DNA of 64,000 nucleotides, taken from positions 22,135-86,134 of the forward strand of contig BJHF01000005.1 in NCBI GenBank assembly GCA_014191855.1, in the 5' to 3' direction. Source of the DNA: Deltaproteobacteria bacterium. Lineage in GTDB: Bacteria > Myxococcota_A > UBA796 > SXON01. Position numbers and translations under genes: made by a program. The notes under the pieces were generated by a model, which was not told where the DNA came from, ran no database searches, and worked only from the letters and a program-made list of their open reading frames with translations. Positions 28,327-37,615 of this stretch are shown in pieces (the first letter of the stretch is position 1; each line of letters begins with the position of its first letter).

Positions 28327-28971
28327 ATGTTCGTCCTGTTGTTTGGCCCCCCCGGCTCCGGGAAGGGAACCCAAGCGGCGGCCCTGGCAGAGCGCCTCGG
28401 TGTGCCCCACGTCGCGACCGGCGATATCTTTCGGAAGCACCTCCGTGAGGGCACGGAGCTCGGCAAGCTGGCCCGAAGCTACATGGATCGTGGGCAGTTG
28501 GTTCCCGATCTCGTCACGTGCGATCTGGTAGGCAGCCGGCTGGGCGAAGCCGATGCGGCGGGAGGGGTGTTGTTCGACGGCTTCCCGCGTTCCGTTCCCC
28601 AGCTCTATTGGCTGATCGGGCACCTGGGCGCCACCGGGCGCTCGCTGGCCTCCGTGGTGAACCTCCAGGTGGCCGACGAGGTGATCCTGGGCCGCATCAC
28701 CGGGCGGCGCACGTGCACGAACTGTGGAGCCACCTACCACGCGGTGAGCGCCCCTCCGAACGCGGATGGTACGTGTGCCCGCTGCGGCTCGGCGGTGGTG
28801 CAGCGAAAGGATGACACCGAGGCCGTGGTGCAGGATCGCCTGGTCGCGTACGCGAACCAGACTTTCCCCTGCCTTGAGCAGCTCGTGGACCGCACGCCGA
28901 TCCACAACATCGACGGCGTAGGCGGAATTGAGCAGGTGAAGGGTCGAATCTTCGCTGCGCTTGGACTCTAG
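28327..28971 (+). CDS. adk: Adenylate kinase, zinc-lid type
   Basis: Converts ATP plus AMP to two ADP, balancing adenine nucleotides. The 214-residue long form has P-loop GPPGSGKGT at 7-15, the AMP-binding region (VATGDIFRKHLREGTELG), and a LID domain with four cysteines (CTNC and CARC) that would bind structural zinc, a variant found in Gram-positives and some other phyla. It follows secY by 12 bases. Confidence 0.98.
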   Translation: MFVLLFGPPGSGKGTQAAALAERLGVPHVATGDIFRKHLREGTELGKLARSYMDRGQLVPDLVTCDLVGSRLGEADAAGGVLFDGFPRSVPQLYWLIGHLGATGRSLASVVNLQVADEVILGRITGRRTCTNCGATYHAVSAPPNADGTCARCGSAVVQRKDDTEAVVQDRLVAYANQTFPCLEQLVDRTPIHNIDGVGGIEQVKGRIFAALGL

Positions 28972-28979
28972 GCGGCGCG

Positions 28980-29741
28980 ATGATCCCGCTGAAGGAGCCG
29001 TGGGAGCTCGTGGTGATGCGCACCGCGGGAAAGAAGCTCGCGGAGATCGTCGCGGGGCTCCGCGAGCAGGTCTTCGTCGACATGACGACGCTCGAGATCG
29101 ACCGGATCACGGAGGAGGCGATCCTCGCTGCTGGGGCGAAGCCCGCGTTCAAAGGGTATAAGGTCGGAAAGGCCGTATTTCCCGCGACCATCTGTGTTTC
29201 CATCAACGAGCAGGTGGTCCATGGCATCCCCTCGAAGCGGCGGATCAAGGCCGGTGATCTCGTTTCGCTGGACTTCGGCCTGATCTATGGCGGCTACTAC
29301 GCGGATACGGCGTTCTCGGTCATCCTCGGGGAGGGGGACGAAGCCTCGAAGCGACTGCTGGAGGCCACCGAAGCGGCGATGCTGCTCGGCATTGAGAAGG
29401 CGAAGGTCGGCGCCCGGGTTGGTGACATCGGGCACGCCATCGAGACCTATGTGCGCCCAAGGGGACTGGGCGTGGTCACCCAGATGGTTGGCCACGGGAT
29501 CGGGCGCAAGCTCCACGAACCCCCGAGCGTGCCGAACTACGGCAAGCGCGGCACGGGGGACCTGCTCAAGCCCGGCATGGTGATCGCGATCGAGCCGATG
29601 ATCACCCTCGGCGGCGATCGTACGAAAATCCTCAATGACCAGTGGACAGTGGTCACCGAAGACAATAGTCGCTCGGCCCACTTCGAACACACCGTGGCCA
29701 TCACCCCCGCCGGACCAGAGATCCTGACCCGGCTGGATTGA
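28980..29741 (+). CDS. map: Methionine aminopeptidase, type I
   Basis: Removes the initiator methionine from nascent proteins. The 253-residue protein has the pita-bread fold ligands in their expected blocks: DFGLIYGGYYADTAFS (two metal Asp), GHGIGRKLHEPP (His), IEPMIT (Glu) and SAHFEHTVAI (Glu). It starts 8 bases after adk. The next gene is rpmJ; infA, often found between them, is absent. Confidence 0.97.
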   Translation: MIPLKEPWELVVMRTAGKKLAEIVAGLREQVFVDMTTLEIDRITEEAILAAGAKPAFKGYKVGKAVFPATICVSINEQVVHGIPSKRRIKAGDLVSLDFGLIYGGYYADTAFSVILGEGDEASKRLLEATEAAMLLGIEKAKVGARVGDIGHAIETYVRPRGLGVVTQMVGHGIGRKLHEPPSVPNYGKRGTGDLLKPGMVIAIEPMITLGGDRTKILNDQWTVVTEDNSRSAHFEHTVAITPAGPEILTRLD

Positions 29742-29824
29742 AACACGAGGTTTGAAGTGGAAAACGCGGGGAAACCCGCTTCAATCCATCCGTTGAACCG
29801 GCAATCCGCCGGCGAGGAGTTCAA

Positions 29825-29938
29825 GTGAAGGTCAAGGCCTCCGTCAAGGTCATTTGCGACAAGTGCCGCGTCATCAAGCGGCGCGGCATCGTGCGTGTCA
29901 TCTGCGAAACTCCCAAGCACAAGCAGCGTCAGGGCTAG
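29825..29938 (+). CDS. rpmJ: 50S ribosomal protein L36
   Basis: Smallest ribosomal protein, 37 residues, starting at GTG 29825 with GGAG nine bases upstream. The zinc-binding residues Cys11, Cys14, Cys27 and His32 are all present ([20 protein letters not shown]). It lies 83 bases after map and 9 bases before rpsM. The gap after map contains short direct and inverted elements (AACGCGGGGAAACCCGC) but no ORF for initiation factor IF-1. Confidence 0.95.
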   Translation: MKVKASVKVICDKCRVIKRRGIVRVICETPKHKQRQG

Positions 29939-29947
29939 GAGGAAACC

Positions 29948-30325
29948 ATGGCACGTATTGAAGGCGTCGATCTCCCCCGCAACAAGCGCATCGACATCGC
30001 GCTGGGCTACATCTACGGAATCGGCCGCGCGAACGCGAAGGTCATTCTGGAGAAGGCTCAGGTCGAAGGGTCGGTTCGCACCCAGGACCTCACCGATGGC
30101 GACGTCGCGCGAATCCGCGAAGTCGTGCAGCGTGAGTACCGGGTGGAAGGCGAGCTCCGGAAGGAGGTCGCGATGAACATCAAGCGTCTCATTGATCTGG
30201 GGGCCTACCGTGGCGCCCGGCACAAGAAGGGCCTCCCTGCGCGCGGCCAGCGCACCCACACCAACGCGCGTACCCGTAAGGGCCCGCGTCGCACCATCGC
30301 CGGCAAAAAGGTCGCGACCAAGTAG
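29948..30325 (+). CDS. rpsM: 30S ribosomal protein S13
   Basis: S13 contacts P-site tRNA and bridges to L5 across the subunit interface. The 125-residue protein has [20 protein letters not shown] at the start and the basic C-terminal tail [25 protein letters not shown] upstream of ATG 29948 supports the start. Confidence 0.98.
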   Translation: MARIEGVDLPRNKRIDIALGYIYGIGRANAKVILEKAQVEGSVRTQDLTDGDVARIREVVQREYRVEGELRKEVAMNIKRLIDLGAYRGARHKKGLPARGQRTHTNARTRKGPRRTIAGKKVATK

Positions 30326-30337
30326 GAGGGCACGAGA

Positions 30338-30727
30338 ATGGCAAAGCAGGAAAACAAGAAGGTCAAGCGCGTCAAGAAGAACGTGCCTGTCGGCGTGGTG
30401 CACATCCAGAGCACCTTCAACAACACCATCGTTACGATCACGGACATGACGGGCAACACCGTCGCCTGGTCGAGCGCGGGTGTGAAGGGGTTCAAGGGGT
30501 CCCGCAAGAGCACGCCGTTCGCGGCACAGCTCGTGGCGGAAGATGCTACCCGCAAGGCAGTGGAGCACGGCATGAAGACCGCCGGTGTGGTGATTCGCGG
30601 CCCGGGTTCGGGTCGTGAGTCGGCGCTTCGCGCGATCGCCGCCGCTGGCCTGAAGGTCACGTCGATCGTGGACCAGACCGCGATCCCCCACAACGGCTGC
30701 CGCCCTCCGAAGCGGCGCCGCGTCTGA
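30338..30727 (+). CDS. rpsK: 30S ribosomal protein S11
   Basis: S11 forms part of the 30S platform near the mRNA exit. The 129 residues include the conserved [18 protein letters not shown] and the C-terminal [18 protein letters not shown]. In most genomes rpsD follows; here a hairpin and rpoA follow instead. Confidence 0.98.
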   Translation: MAKQENKKVKRVKKNVPVGVVHIQSTFNNTIVTITDMTGNTVAWSSAGVKGFKGSRKSTPFAAQLVAEDATRKAVEHGMKTAGVVIRGPGSGRESALRAIAAAGLKVTSIVDQTAIPHNGCRPPKRRRV

Positions 30728-30733
30728 GTTTCC

Positions 30734-30760
30734 CGGGGTGTCCGCTTGGCGGGCACCCCG
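30734..30760 (+). promoter_or_regulatory. 12-bp hairpin in place of rpsD
   Basis: GGGGTGTCCGC (30735-30745) pairs with GCGGGCACCCC (30749-30759) with one G-U pair, and C30734-G30760 extends the stem. The loop is TTG. No T-tract follows, so it may be an RNA stabilising or processing structure or a factor-dependent terminator. The remaining ~110 bases to rpoA hold no ORF. Confidence 0.5.
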
Positions 30761-30869
30761 AATCCACGCCTGGCCAGCACCGCGCAGCCCTTCGGGGTGA
30801 GCGGCATTTTCCTAGCGAGCGATGAGCTCGACTCGGCCGGTCGAACAAGAAGCTCGCTTTGGAGTCCAC

Positions 30870-31877
30870 ATGAGCAACGAATACATGGTCAGCAACTGGC
30901 GCGCGCTCATCAAGCCGCGTCGTATCGAACGTGATGGCCGCTCGGATGCGACCTACGGCAAGTTCGTCGTACGTCCACTTGAGCGCGGGTTCGGTATCAC
31001 CCTCGGCAACTCGCTTCGCCGCGTACTGTTGTCCAGCCTCCAGGGCGCCGCCGTCACCAACGTGAAGATCGAAGGGGTGCTTCACGAGTTCTCCTCGATC
31101 CCGGGCATCATCGAAGATGTCACCGACATCATCCTCAACGTGAAGGGCATCCTGATCAAGACGGATCGGATGGAGCCCATCCACGCGGTGATCGACGTGG
31201 AAGGGGCTGCCGGCGAGATCCGGATCGTCAAGGCGAAGGACATCCGCTTCGACGCTTCGGCGGAAGTGCTCAACCCCGAGCACGCCATCTGCACCATCAC
31301 GGGCAGCGGGCGCTTTCACGCGGAAATGACGGTTGCGATGGGCAAGGGCTACGTGCCCGCCGACCGCGCCGCGAACCGCGACCAGCCGCTCGGCACCATC
31401 CCGGTCGATGCGCTCCACATGCCGGTTCGGCGCGTGAAGTTCACCGTCACCAACGCCCGCGTCGGGCAGCGCACCGACTACGATCGGCTCACGCTGGAAG
31501 TGTGGACGAACGGATCGGTCACGCCGGAAGATGCGGTCGCGTTCGCGGCCAAGGTGCTCAAGGAGCAGCTCCAGGTGTTCATCAACTTCACCGAAGAAGA
31601 TGAGCCCTCCACCGGCGACGAGCCGAAGGCCCAGGAGCAGTTCAACGAGGCGTTGTTCAAGCGCGTGGACGAGCTGGATCTCTCGGTTCGCTCCGCCAAC
31701 TGCTTGCAGAACGCCGGCATCGAGTACATCTGGCAGCTCGTGGAGCGCTCGGAAGCCGAGATGCTCAAGACGAAGAACTTCGGTCGTAAGTCGCTCAATG
31801 AGATCAAGGAGCTCCTCAGCGAGCTCGGGCTCTCCTTGGGCATGAAGCTCAACAACTTCCCGAAGAGCCGCGCGTAG
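30870..31877 (+). CDS. rpoA: DNA-directed RNA polymerase subunit alpha
   Basis: Alpha dimerises to nucleate polymerase assembly and its C-terminal domain binds UP elements and activators. ATG 30870 with GGAG upstream gives 335 residues; an in-frame ATG at 30822 is less likely. The N-terminal domain has [20 protein letters not shown]. The C-terminal domain (about 255-335) has [16 protein letters not shown] with the Arg and Asn positions that contact DNA, and ends in the [15 protein letters not shown] region. Confidence 0.98.
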   Translation: MSNEYMVSNWRALIKPRRIERDGRSDATYGKFVVRPLERGFGITLGNSLRRVLLSSLQGAAVTNVKIEGVLHEFSSIPGIIEDVTDIILNVKGILIKTDRMEPIHAVIDVEGAAGEIRIVKAKDIRFDASAEVLNPEHAICTITGSGRFHAEMTVAMGKGYVPADRAANRDQPLGTIPVDALHMPVRRVKFTVTNARVGQRTDYDRLTLEVWTNGSVTPEDAVAFAAKVLKEQLQVFINFTEEDEPSTGDEPKAQEQFNEALFKRVDELDLSVRSANCLQNAGIEYIWQLVERSEAEMLKTKNFGRKSLNEIKELLSELGLSLGMKLNNFPKSRA

Positions 31878-31898
31878 GCGCGGGTCGAAGGAGAAAGC

Positions 31899-32330
31899 AT
31901 GCGTCACAAGTCCACCGGCCGGCAGTTCGGCATCGGCTCCGCCCACCGCAAGGCCATGTTCAAGAACATGGTCACCTCCCTCATGGAACACGGTCGCATC
32001 CAAACGACCGAGCCCAAGGCGAAGGAGCTGCGCAAGATCGCTGAGCGCGTCATCACCTACGCCAAGAAGGTCCCGAACGGCGACCTGGCGAAGCTTGAAG
32101 GTGCGGAGTTGGCGTTCGCCAAGGCCAAGCGCGTTCACGCGATTCGCCTTGCCCGCCTGTACGTCGCCGATCGTGATGTGCTCCAGCGCATCTTCTCCGA
32201 GTACAGCGACCGCTACGCTTCCCGTCCGGGCGGCTACACGCGGATCCTGAAGCTTGGGAAGCGCGCGGGGGACAATGCGTCGATGGCGATCATCGAGCTG
32301 GTCACCGAGCCGTTCGTCGCCCCCGGCTAA
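31899..32330 (+). CDS. rplQ: 50S ribosomal protein L17
   Basis: Last gene of the ribosomal superlocus. The 143-residue protein has the typical [20 protein letters not shown] start and a C-terminal [20 protein letters not shown] block. It follows rpoA by 21 bases and is followed by a strong bidirectional terminator. Confidence 0.98.
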   Translation: MRHKSTGRQFGIGSAHRKAMFKNMVTSLMEHGRIQTTEPKAKELRKIAERVITYAKKVPNGDLAKLEGAELAFAKAKRVHAIRLARLYVADRDVLQRIFSEYSDRYASRPGGYTRILKLGKRAGDNASMAIIELVTEPFVAPG

Positions 32331-32352
32331 ACCCGGGCTCGTCGCCACGAAA

Positions 32353-32391
32353 GGGGCAGCGTCCGCAGGGGCGCTGCCCCTCTTGTTTTAT
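32353..32391. terminator. Bidirectional intrinsic terminator
   Basis: GGGGCAGCG (32353-32361) and CGCTGCCCC (32372-32380) form a 9-bp stem followed by TCTTGTTTTATT on the + strand. On the - strand the same stem is followed by TTTCG. It ends the ribosomal operon and the converging lipoprotein gene, whose TAA overlaps the T-rich tail. Confidence 0.85.
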
Positions 32392-34238
32392 TCGTCGTGC
32401 GTGTACAGTTGGAGTTGCCCGGGGGAAACGCCGAGGAGCACCAACACATCGTCGTCGCCGTCGCCCTCGAGGTCGTGGGACCACGCGTTCGTGCCGAAGA
32501 GGTCGCCGCCGGTGGAGTCGTGGAACGAGGGCGTGGCGGCGGCCGGGATCAAATCGCCACCGGCCACCAGCGCGCTGACCGCCACCCAGTACACGGATCC
32601 CTGGCCGGGTGCGCCGATCATCAGGTCCTGCGCGCCGTCGCCATCCGGATCGCCGAGTGAGCCGGGGCGAATCGACGCTCCCGAGACACCCCCGGAGATA
32701 GTGGTCAGCGCGGCGTTTGACCAGGCCGCGCTCCAGTCGTCGCCGTTGATGATCCAGGTTCGACCGTCGCCCGTGGACGAGGCATCGGCTGTCGGGATCG
32801 AGATCATCGCCTCGTCGTAGCCATCGCCCGTGAGGTCGGGGAGCGTAGAGAAGCGGGTACCGGCGGTGTAGGCGCCGTAGTCGGCCAGATCGGCGAGATC
32901 GATGCTGCCGCCCGCGCTCCGCACCGAAGAGTCCGCATAGAACAGGGACCAGTTTCCGTCGGCGTCGGAAGCGCCGAGGACGAGTTCGGCCGCGCCATCG
33001 CCCGTGAGATCGCCCAGTGAGGCGGAGTCCGTGCAAGCGAGGTCGTTGCTGGTCACGTCGAAGTCGGCGTCGCCGATGTCCAACGTTCCCGAAGCGCTGG
33101 ACCATGTGGAGATCGCGAGGTTGGTCGCACCATAGGTGCAGCCGACGAGCAGGCTCCCATCGGCCAGGTCAACCAGCGTGCCGCCCGCGACGTCGTGCTC
33201 AATGCGCGCAATCTCGGCGCCGGAGGCGATGTTGTCCAGCTCGTAGAAGTCCACGGCGCCGCTGGACTCCCCCCAGGGCGAGCCGACCGCGAGCGTCTCC
33301 ACGCCGGTCACCGAGGTGCGCGCGAGACCCCACCCGGTGCCACCCGTGCCGTCGATCATGGCGAGCGCCTCGATTTCGGGCGTCACGATGCCGTCCTCAG
33401 TGGGGATCACGTACAGTCTACCTGCATATTCGTTGGTGTAAGGCACGCCAACCGCGAGGTCGTCTCGCCCGTCGCCATTGAGGTCGGGCAGCCACACGAC
33501 GGTGGCGCCGAACGCGTCCTCGCCGTCGCCCGACGCACCGCCCACCTTCATGGTCACGTTCGAGGGCGTCATCGCGTCCACCGCGCCATCGCAATCATCG
33601 TCGAAGTCGTTCCACAATTCGTCCATCCCGGCGTTCACCCGGGGGTCAGTGTCTACGCAGTCCGTGCCCGCGTAGTCGAGGCTCTGCTCGCCATCGGCGT
33701 CCTGGTCGAAGTCGTCGTTTCCTTCGCAGTCCGCGTCCGTACCGTCGTACCAGGCGTCTTCCGCGCCGGGGTGCACCAATTCCGGTGTGAGACCGCCAGC
33801 GTTCACGAAGTCGAGATCCTCAACGTCGTCCCAGCAATCGTGGCTCCGATCGTGCCCGTCGCCATCGCAGTCGTTCGGATCGGCGCCCTCCAGCTCCTCC
33901 AGGCCGTCGCAGTTGTTGTCGAGCCCGTCGTAACAGGACTCCACATGCCCGACGTTGATCTCGGGGTTGCTGTCGTCGCAGTCGTCGCCGCCGCCGCTGC
34001 TGCCGGTGTAGCCATCGCCGTCGACGTCCATCACGTCTACGCCGTCGCAATCATCATCCACCCCGTTGTACGGAATCTCGAAGTTCCCCGGGAAGACATT
34101 GTTGTTATCGGGATCGCAATCCGCGCTGTCCGGCACGCCGTCGCCATCCGCGTCGGGCCCGAGGTCCACCGTGTCGCTGGTGTCGGTTGGCTTCGGAGTT
34201 TCGGTGGGGCAGGCCAGAAGCAACGAGAGCAACAACAT
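32388..34238 (-). CDS. Large MopE-type lipoprotein with FG-GAP-like repeats
   Basis: Probable cell-surface lipoprotein of unknown function, 616 residues. ATG 34238 gives a short signal peptide with lipobox LLLAC. Residues ~20-215 contain at least six Asp-rich repeats of the type DADGDGVPDSADCDPDN, NGVDDDCDGVDVMDVDGDGY and NNCDGL, the putative metal-binding motif of MopE and many Myxococcota lipoproteins. The rest has PDLNGDGRDDLAVG and LTGDGYDEAMISIP repeats typical of FG-GAP beta-propellers, as in alpha-integrins; these usually bind calcium. The Cys residues are paired across repeats, suggesting disulfides. It converges on the ribosomal operon. The function is not known. Confidence 0.8.
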   Translation of the reverse strand: MLLLSLLLACPTETPKPTDTSDTVDLGPDADGDGVPDSADCDPDNNNVFPGNFEIPYNGVDDDCDGVDVMDVDGDGYTGSSGGGDDCDDSNPEINVGHVESCYDGLDNNCDGLEELEGADPNDCDGDGHDRSHDCWDDVEDLDFVNAGGLTPELVHPGAEDAWYDGTDADCEGNDDFDQDADGEQSLDYAGTDCVDTDPRVNAGMDELWNDFDDDCDGAVDAMTPSNVTMKVGGASGDGEDAFGATVVWLPDLNGDGRDDLAVGVPYTNEYAGRLYVIPTEDGIVTPEIEALAMIDGTGGTGWGLARTSVTGVETLAVGSPWGESSGAVDFYELDNIASGAEIARIEHDVAGGTLVDLADGSLLVGCTYGATNLAISTWSSASGTLDIGDADFDVTSNDLACTDSASLGDLTGDGAAELVLGASDADGNWSLFYADSSVRSAGGSIDLADLADYGAYTAGTRFSTLPDLTGDGYDEAMISIPTADASSTGDGRTWIINGDDWSAAWSNAALTTISGGVSGASIRPGSLGDPDGDGAQDLMIGAPGQGSVYWVAVSALVAGGDLIPAAATPSFHDSTGGDLFGTNAWSHDLEGDGDDDVLVLLGVSPGQLQLYTHDE

Positions 34239-34295
34239 GGGGACTCCGGGCGGTCGAGGCGGCAAGTGTAGCGCACCCCGCGAGCCGCGTCGGCC

Positions 34296-35219
34296 CTACT
34301 TCCCGAGCCTCTTCACAAGCTCGGGCAAGTACTTGAACGCGGCGTACACCTTCATGGCCTCGCGCACCGGTCGCGCCGGCTCACCCAGCCATGTCTCTCC
34401 CGCGGGGATGTCGGTGTGCACCGCGCTTCGGGCGCCAAGCCTGGCGCCAGCGCCAATCACCACATGGTCCTTCACGCCCACCTGGCCTGCGAGGATCGCA
34501 CCCGGCCCAACGGTGACCGAGCCGGACAACCCCACCTGCGAAACGAGGATGGCATAGGCGCCGATTTCGCAGTTATGTCCAATTTGAACGAGGTTATCGA
34601 TCTTCGCTCCCCTCCCGATCCGCGTGTCCCCAAGCATGCCGCGATCGATGCACACGTTCGCGCCGATCTCCGCGTCGTCCTCGACGACGACCCGGCCGAC
34701 ATGCGGCACTTTCAACAGGCCGGTGGCCGTCGGGTGGTAGCGGAAGCCGTCGCCACCGAGCACGGTGCCCGCATGGATCCGCACGCGCTGGCCGATCCGG
34801 GTCCCCGGGTAGAGCACAACGTTCGGGAACAACACGCTATCTGCGCCGATCTCTACGTCCCGCCCGATCACCACCCCCGGGTGGAGCACCGCGCTCGAAT
34901 CGACCCGCGCGTCTGGGTGGATACTGGGGGTTCCGGGCGCCGGACACACCTCGGGGAACAGGGCCGTCAGCAGCGCCGCCATGGCTGCGAGTGGGTCGGG
35001 GACGACGACGGTTGGGCGGCGGGGATCCGGTGCTTTCGCCAGAATCATGCCGGCTGCGGTTTCGGCGATGCCGCGCTTACCATCGAAGAACGCGAAGTCC
35101 TCCGGTGTCGCCTCGTCCAGCGCCGCCACCCCGGTAAGCCGCACGTCGTGGCCATGCAGCACGCCGCCCGAGAGCCCGGCGAGCGCGGACGCTCGTTGGG
35201 GAAGGAGGAGAGGTGGCAT
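34296..35219 (-). CDS. lpxD: UDP-3-O-acylglucosamine N-acyltransferase
   Basis: Third step of lipid A synthesis: transfers an acyl chain from acyl-ACP to UDP-3-O-acyl-glucosamine. ATG 35219 gives 307 residues (E. coli 341); a longer start is possible. The N-terminal uridine-binding part has [18 protein letters not shown]. From about residue 100 there are many left-handed beta-helix hexapeptide repeats ([39 protein letters not shown]). The catalytic His is in IGHNCEIG, and the C-terminal helices end in YLPELVKRL. It stands alone without lpxA, lpxB or fabZ. Confidence 0.95.
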   Translation of the reverse strand: MPPLLLPQRASALAGLSGGVLHGHDVRLTGVAALDEATPEDFAFFDGKRGIAETAAGMILAKAPDPRRPTVVVPDPLAAMAALLTALFPEVCPAPGTPSIHPDARVDSSAVLHPGVVIGRDVEIGADSVLFPNVVLYPGTRIGQRVRIHAGTVLGGDGFRYHPTATGLLKVPHVGRVVVEDDAEIGANVCIDRGMLGDTRIGRGAKIDNLVQIGHNCEIGAYAILVSQVGLSGSVTVGPGAILAGQVGVKDHVVIGAGARLGARSAVHTDIPAGETWLGEPARPVREAMKVYAAFKYLPELVKRLGK

Positions 35220-35255
35220 CTGGCAAGGTAGCCGACGCCAGGGCGGCATGGGGAA

Positions 35256-35864
35256 TTACTCCCGCATCGCCCGCCGCCACACCCACACGCCCGCCGTCGC
35301 AAGCGCCCATCCGCCGACCACGTCCACGAGCCAGTGCTGCTTGAGCGACAATACGCTTCCCCAAACGCCGAACGCCAGGGTCCAACAAGCCAAACCCGTG
35401 CGGGGGTGGGTGCGAGACGCGATCCAGGCGGCCAGGGTGGCCATCGCGATGTGGAGCGAGGGGAAGGTGTTGTAGGTGGTGTCGATGGTCTCGATGAAGC
35501 GCAGGAGCACCCCCGTCAAACCGGGAACGTGGGTCGCCGGGGGGCGCGCGCACGCGACGGGAAACAACAGGAACACCGGGGCGGCGAGCGCGAGGGTGGC
35601 GGCGAAGGCCAGGGCCGCGGCGCGCAATCTACGGGTCGTGTTCAGCGTCCAGGCGGCGAGCACAAGGCACAAGGCGTAGCCGGGCAGATACAACCACACC
35701 GCTTCGGGAACGTAAGGGATGGCTCGGTCAACCTCCGTAATCCATGGGGCGACGGGGGGGCGCACCGGGACGCCCAGCAGGCGGTAGCCGACGCCCAGCG
35801 CGAGCGCGATCGGCACCGCCATTCCGAAGCGTTCGGGGCCGGTCAGCGGGCGGTCATCGGTCAC
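35256..35864 (-). CDS. PAP2-superfamily membrane phosphatase or phosphotransferase
   Basis: Predicted multi-span inner-membrane protein, about 202 residues from GTG 35864. It has hydrophobic segments near residues 14-32, 55-73, 80-102, 135-157 and 170-190. The motifs FPSLHIAMATLA and LKQHWLVDVVGG correspond to the C2 and C3 boxes (SxxH and HxxxD) of PAP2 lipid phosphatases and inositol-phosphorylceramide synthase-like enzymes. The C1 box is weak or absent, so the substrate is unclear. The GTG overlaps the Nudix gene by 11 bases, implying coupled translation. Confidence 0.75.
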   Translation of the reverse strand: MTDDRPLTGPERFGMAVPIALALGVGYRLLGVPVRPPVAPWITEVDRAIPYVPEAVWLYLPGYALCLVLAAWTLNTTRRLRAAALAFAATLALAAPVFLLFPVACARPPATHVPGLTGVLLRFIETIDTTYNTFPSLHIAMATLAAWIASRTHPRTGLACWTLAFGVWGSVLSLKQHWLVDVVGGWALATAGVWVWRRAMRE

Positions 35865-36396
35865 GGGTGAGCTTCCGCACCGCCCGCAGCACCGATTCGT
35901 CGGTTTCCACGGTGTGAACATCGGCAAGTGGCACCCACCGCGCCGCCAGCGCGTCCGTCGCGGCCGTGAGCTCCTCGGTGTGGGCGCGCAGCAGCACGCG
36001 CACGTCGAAGTGATGGTGGGCCGGATCTCCCCTCCGGGCCGGGATTGCATGCACGTCTACGTCAAAAAGGCCGTCCACAACCGTGATCTCCGTGACGCCG
36101 GTCTCCTCCGCCACCTCGCGCAGGGCGGCGGCCGATAGGTCAACGTCTTCGGGTTCGACGTGCCCGCCCGGCTGCAGCCAGCGGCGGAACTTCTCATGGA
36201 AGATCAGCAATAACCTCGATCCATCAGGCGAAAGCACGAAAGCGCTGGCGGTGAAGTGTCCAGGCTCAAAATGATCCCTTGCGAAGGGCGCGGGCGCGTC
36301 GAGCAGCGCGAGCATGGCATTTCGGTGGGCGGACTCAAGCGGATCGGCGGGCTCGAAGCGCTGCAGCAGGCTTCTCAAGGCGGGGGCGCGGGACAT
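35854..36396 (-). CDS. Nudix hydrolase
   Basis: Hydrolyses a nucleoside diphosphate linked to another group; the substrate is not predictable. ATG 36396 gives 180 residues. The Nudix box is GGHVEPEDVDLSAAALREVAEETGV at about 83-107, with the key REVAEETG intact and one extra residue between the Gly and the first Glu. Upstream are SAFVLSPDGSRLLLIFHEKF and a substrate loop. It is read toward the PAP2 gene and overlaps it; divergent from the lipoprotein at 36423, only 26 bases away. Confidence 0.88.
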   Translation of the reverse strand: MSRAPALRSLLQRFEPADPLESAHRNAMLALLDAPAPFARDHFEPGHFTASAFVLSPDGSRLLLIFHEKFRRWLQPGGHVEPEDVDLSAAALREVAEETGVTEITVVDGLFDVDVHAIPARRGDPAHHHFDVRVLLRAHTEELTAATDALAARWVPLADVHTVETDESVLRAVRKLTRDR

Positions 36397-36422
36397 GGGG
36401 GCGTAAGGATACACTGCGGCGC

Positions 36423-37565
36423 ATGACGCTCCGCTTCCCGACGATCCTCCTTGCGCTGACGGCTTGCGACGACGTGAACTCCGGCTTTGGTGTGCCGGAC
36501 AAGGACACCAGCGAGGACACCGACAACGGCGGAATCGACACCAGCATCGAGGACACCAACGACACGGACGCGGACCAGGATAACGACGGTTTTTCGCCGG
36601 AAGATGGCGATTGCGACGACTCCGATCCCCACGTGTCTCCCGTCCGCGAGGAGGAGACGGACGACGCACTGGACAACGATTGCGACGGAAAGGTGAACGA
36701 GGCGTTCGCGGGAGTTGAGGTGGCGTGGGTCGAGGAGAGCGGCGCGGGGCACATCCTCGCGCTCGACAGCATCGGGCGGGTGGAGGCGGATGTGTCGACC
36801 GGCGCGTGTGTGCCGTTTTTCCTGGATCATGTCGTGCGCGATCGCCAGCAGGTGGCCGACGAGTGGATCATCAACGACAGCCTCGCCGGCCTCGCGCGCG
36901 TCACCGCCGACGGAACGTGCACCGCGCTCGCCGACTTCTCGGATACCGAGGTGTACGAGTTCCCGCCCTACGGCGTCACCGTCACGCCAGATGGCACGAT
37001 CTACGTCGTGTTTGGCAACCAACTCGGCTCCGTCGCCGAGGATGGAACGTATACCCAGCTCGGCACGTGGGACGCGGAGACGGAGTTCTACGGGCTCGGC
37101 CTCTCGAGCGATCCGCTCACGGGCACGGTCGGCGTGTTCGACCTCTATGGCGGATTTGCCACCTACAACGAAGCGGATGGGCTCGTGTTTCATCACATGC
37201 CCGACTTCTCCGCGCCGGAGCTGTCCACGCTCAGCGGAGCGCATGGCGACGACGGCAACTGGTACGTCCCGGCCGCGAGCGCGGCAGGCTACGGCGTCTT
37301 CAAGTACGATTTTGCCGGCGAAAGCTGGGAGATGCAAGACGAGTGGGAGAACGACAACGCCTGGTCGCCGTTCATGATGGCGGTCGACGGCTCCGACAAG
37401 GACAAGGCCGAGTTCTACATCACCGCGACCGCAGGCACCCTGCAAACGGTCTGGCGGGTGGTGCACGGCACGAACCACGCCGACCACCTGTACAAAAGCG
37501 ATGGCACCGATCGCGGATCGTTCTACGGGATCGTGGTCAGCGATGGCGCGAGTTATTCGCCGTGA
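36423..37565 (+). CDS. MopE-type lipoprotein, medium length
   Basis: Lipoprotein of 380 residues with signal peptide TLRFPTILLALTAC (lipobox LTAC). A Thr/Asp-rich linker (DTSEDTDNGGIDTSIEDTND) leads to one Asp-rich module (DADQDNDGFSPEDGDCDDSD, then ALDNDCDGKVNEAF). The remainder, about residues 95-380, has repeated strands of the type GTIYVVFGNQLGSVAEDGTY, consistent with a beta-propeller. Function unknown. It shares the linker and metal-binding style of the lipoprotein at 32388 but not its FG-GAP repeats. Confidence 0.8.
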   Translation: MTLRFPTILLALTACDDVNSGFGVPDKDTSEDTDNGGIDTSIEDTNDTDADQDNDGFSPEDGDCDDSDPHVSPVREEETDDALDNDCDGKVNEAFAGVEVAWVEESGAGHILALDSIGRVEADVSTGACVPFFLDHVVRDRQQVADEWIINDSLAGLARVTADGTCTALADFSDTEVYEFPPYGVTVTPDGTIYVVFGNQLGSVAEDGTYTQLGTWDAETEFYGLGLSSDPLTGTVGVFDLYGGFATYNEADGLVFHHMPDFSAPELSTLSGAHGDDGNWYVPAASAAGYGVFKYDFAGESWEMQDEWENDNAWSPFMMAVDGSDKDKAEFYITATAGTLQTVWRVVHGTNHADHLYKSDGTDRGSFYGIVVSDGASYSP

Positions 37566-37615
37566 CTGAACTTGCGTTCAGGTTGTTGCGCCGATAGGGT
37601 GCCTCGGAGTCGCCC

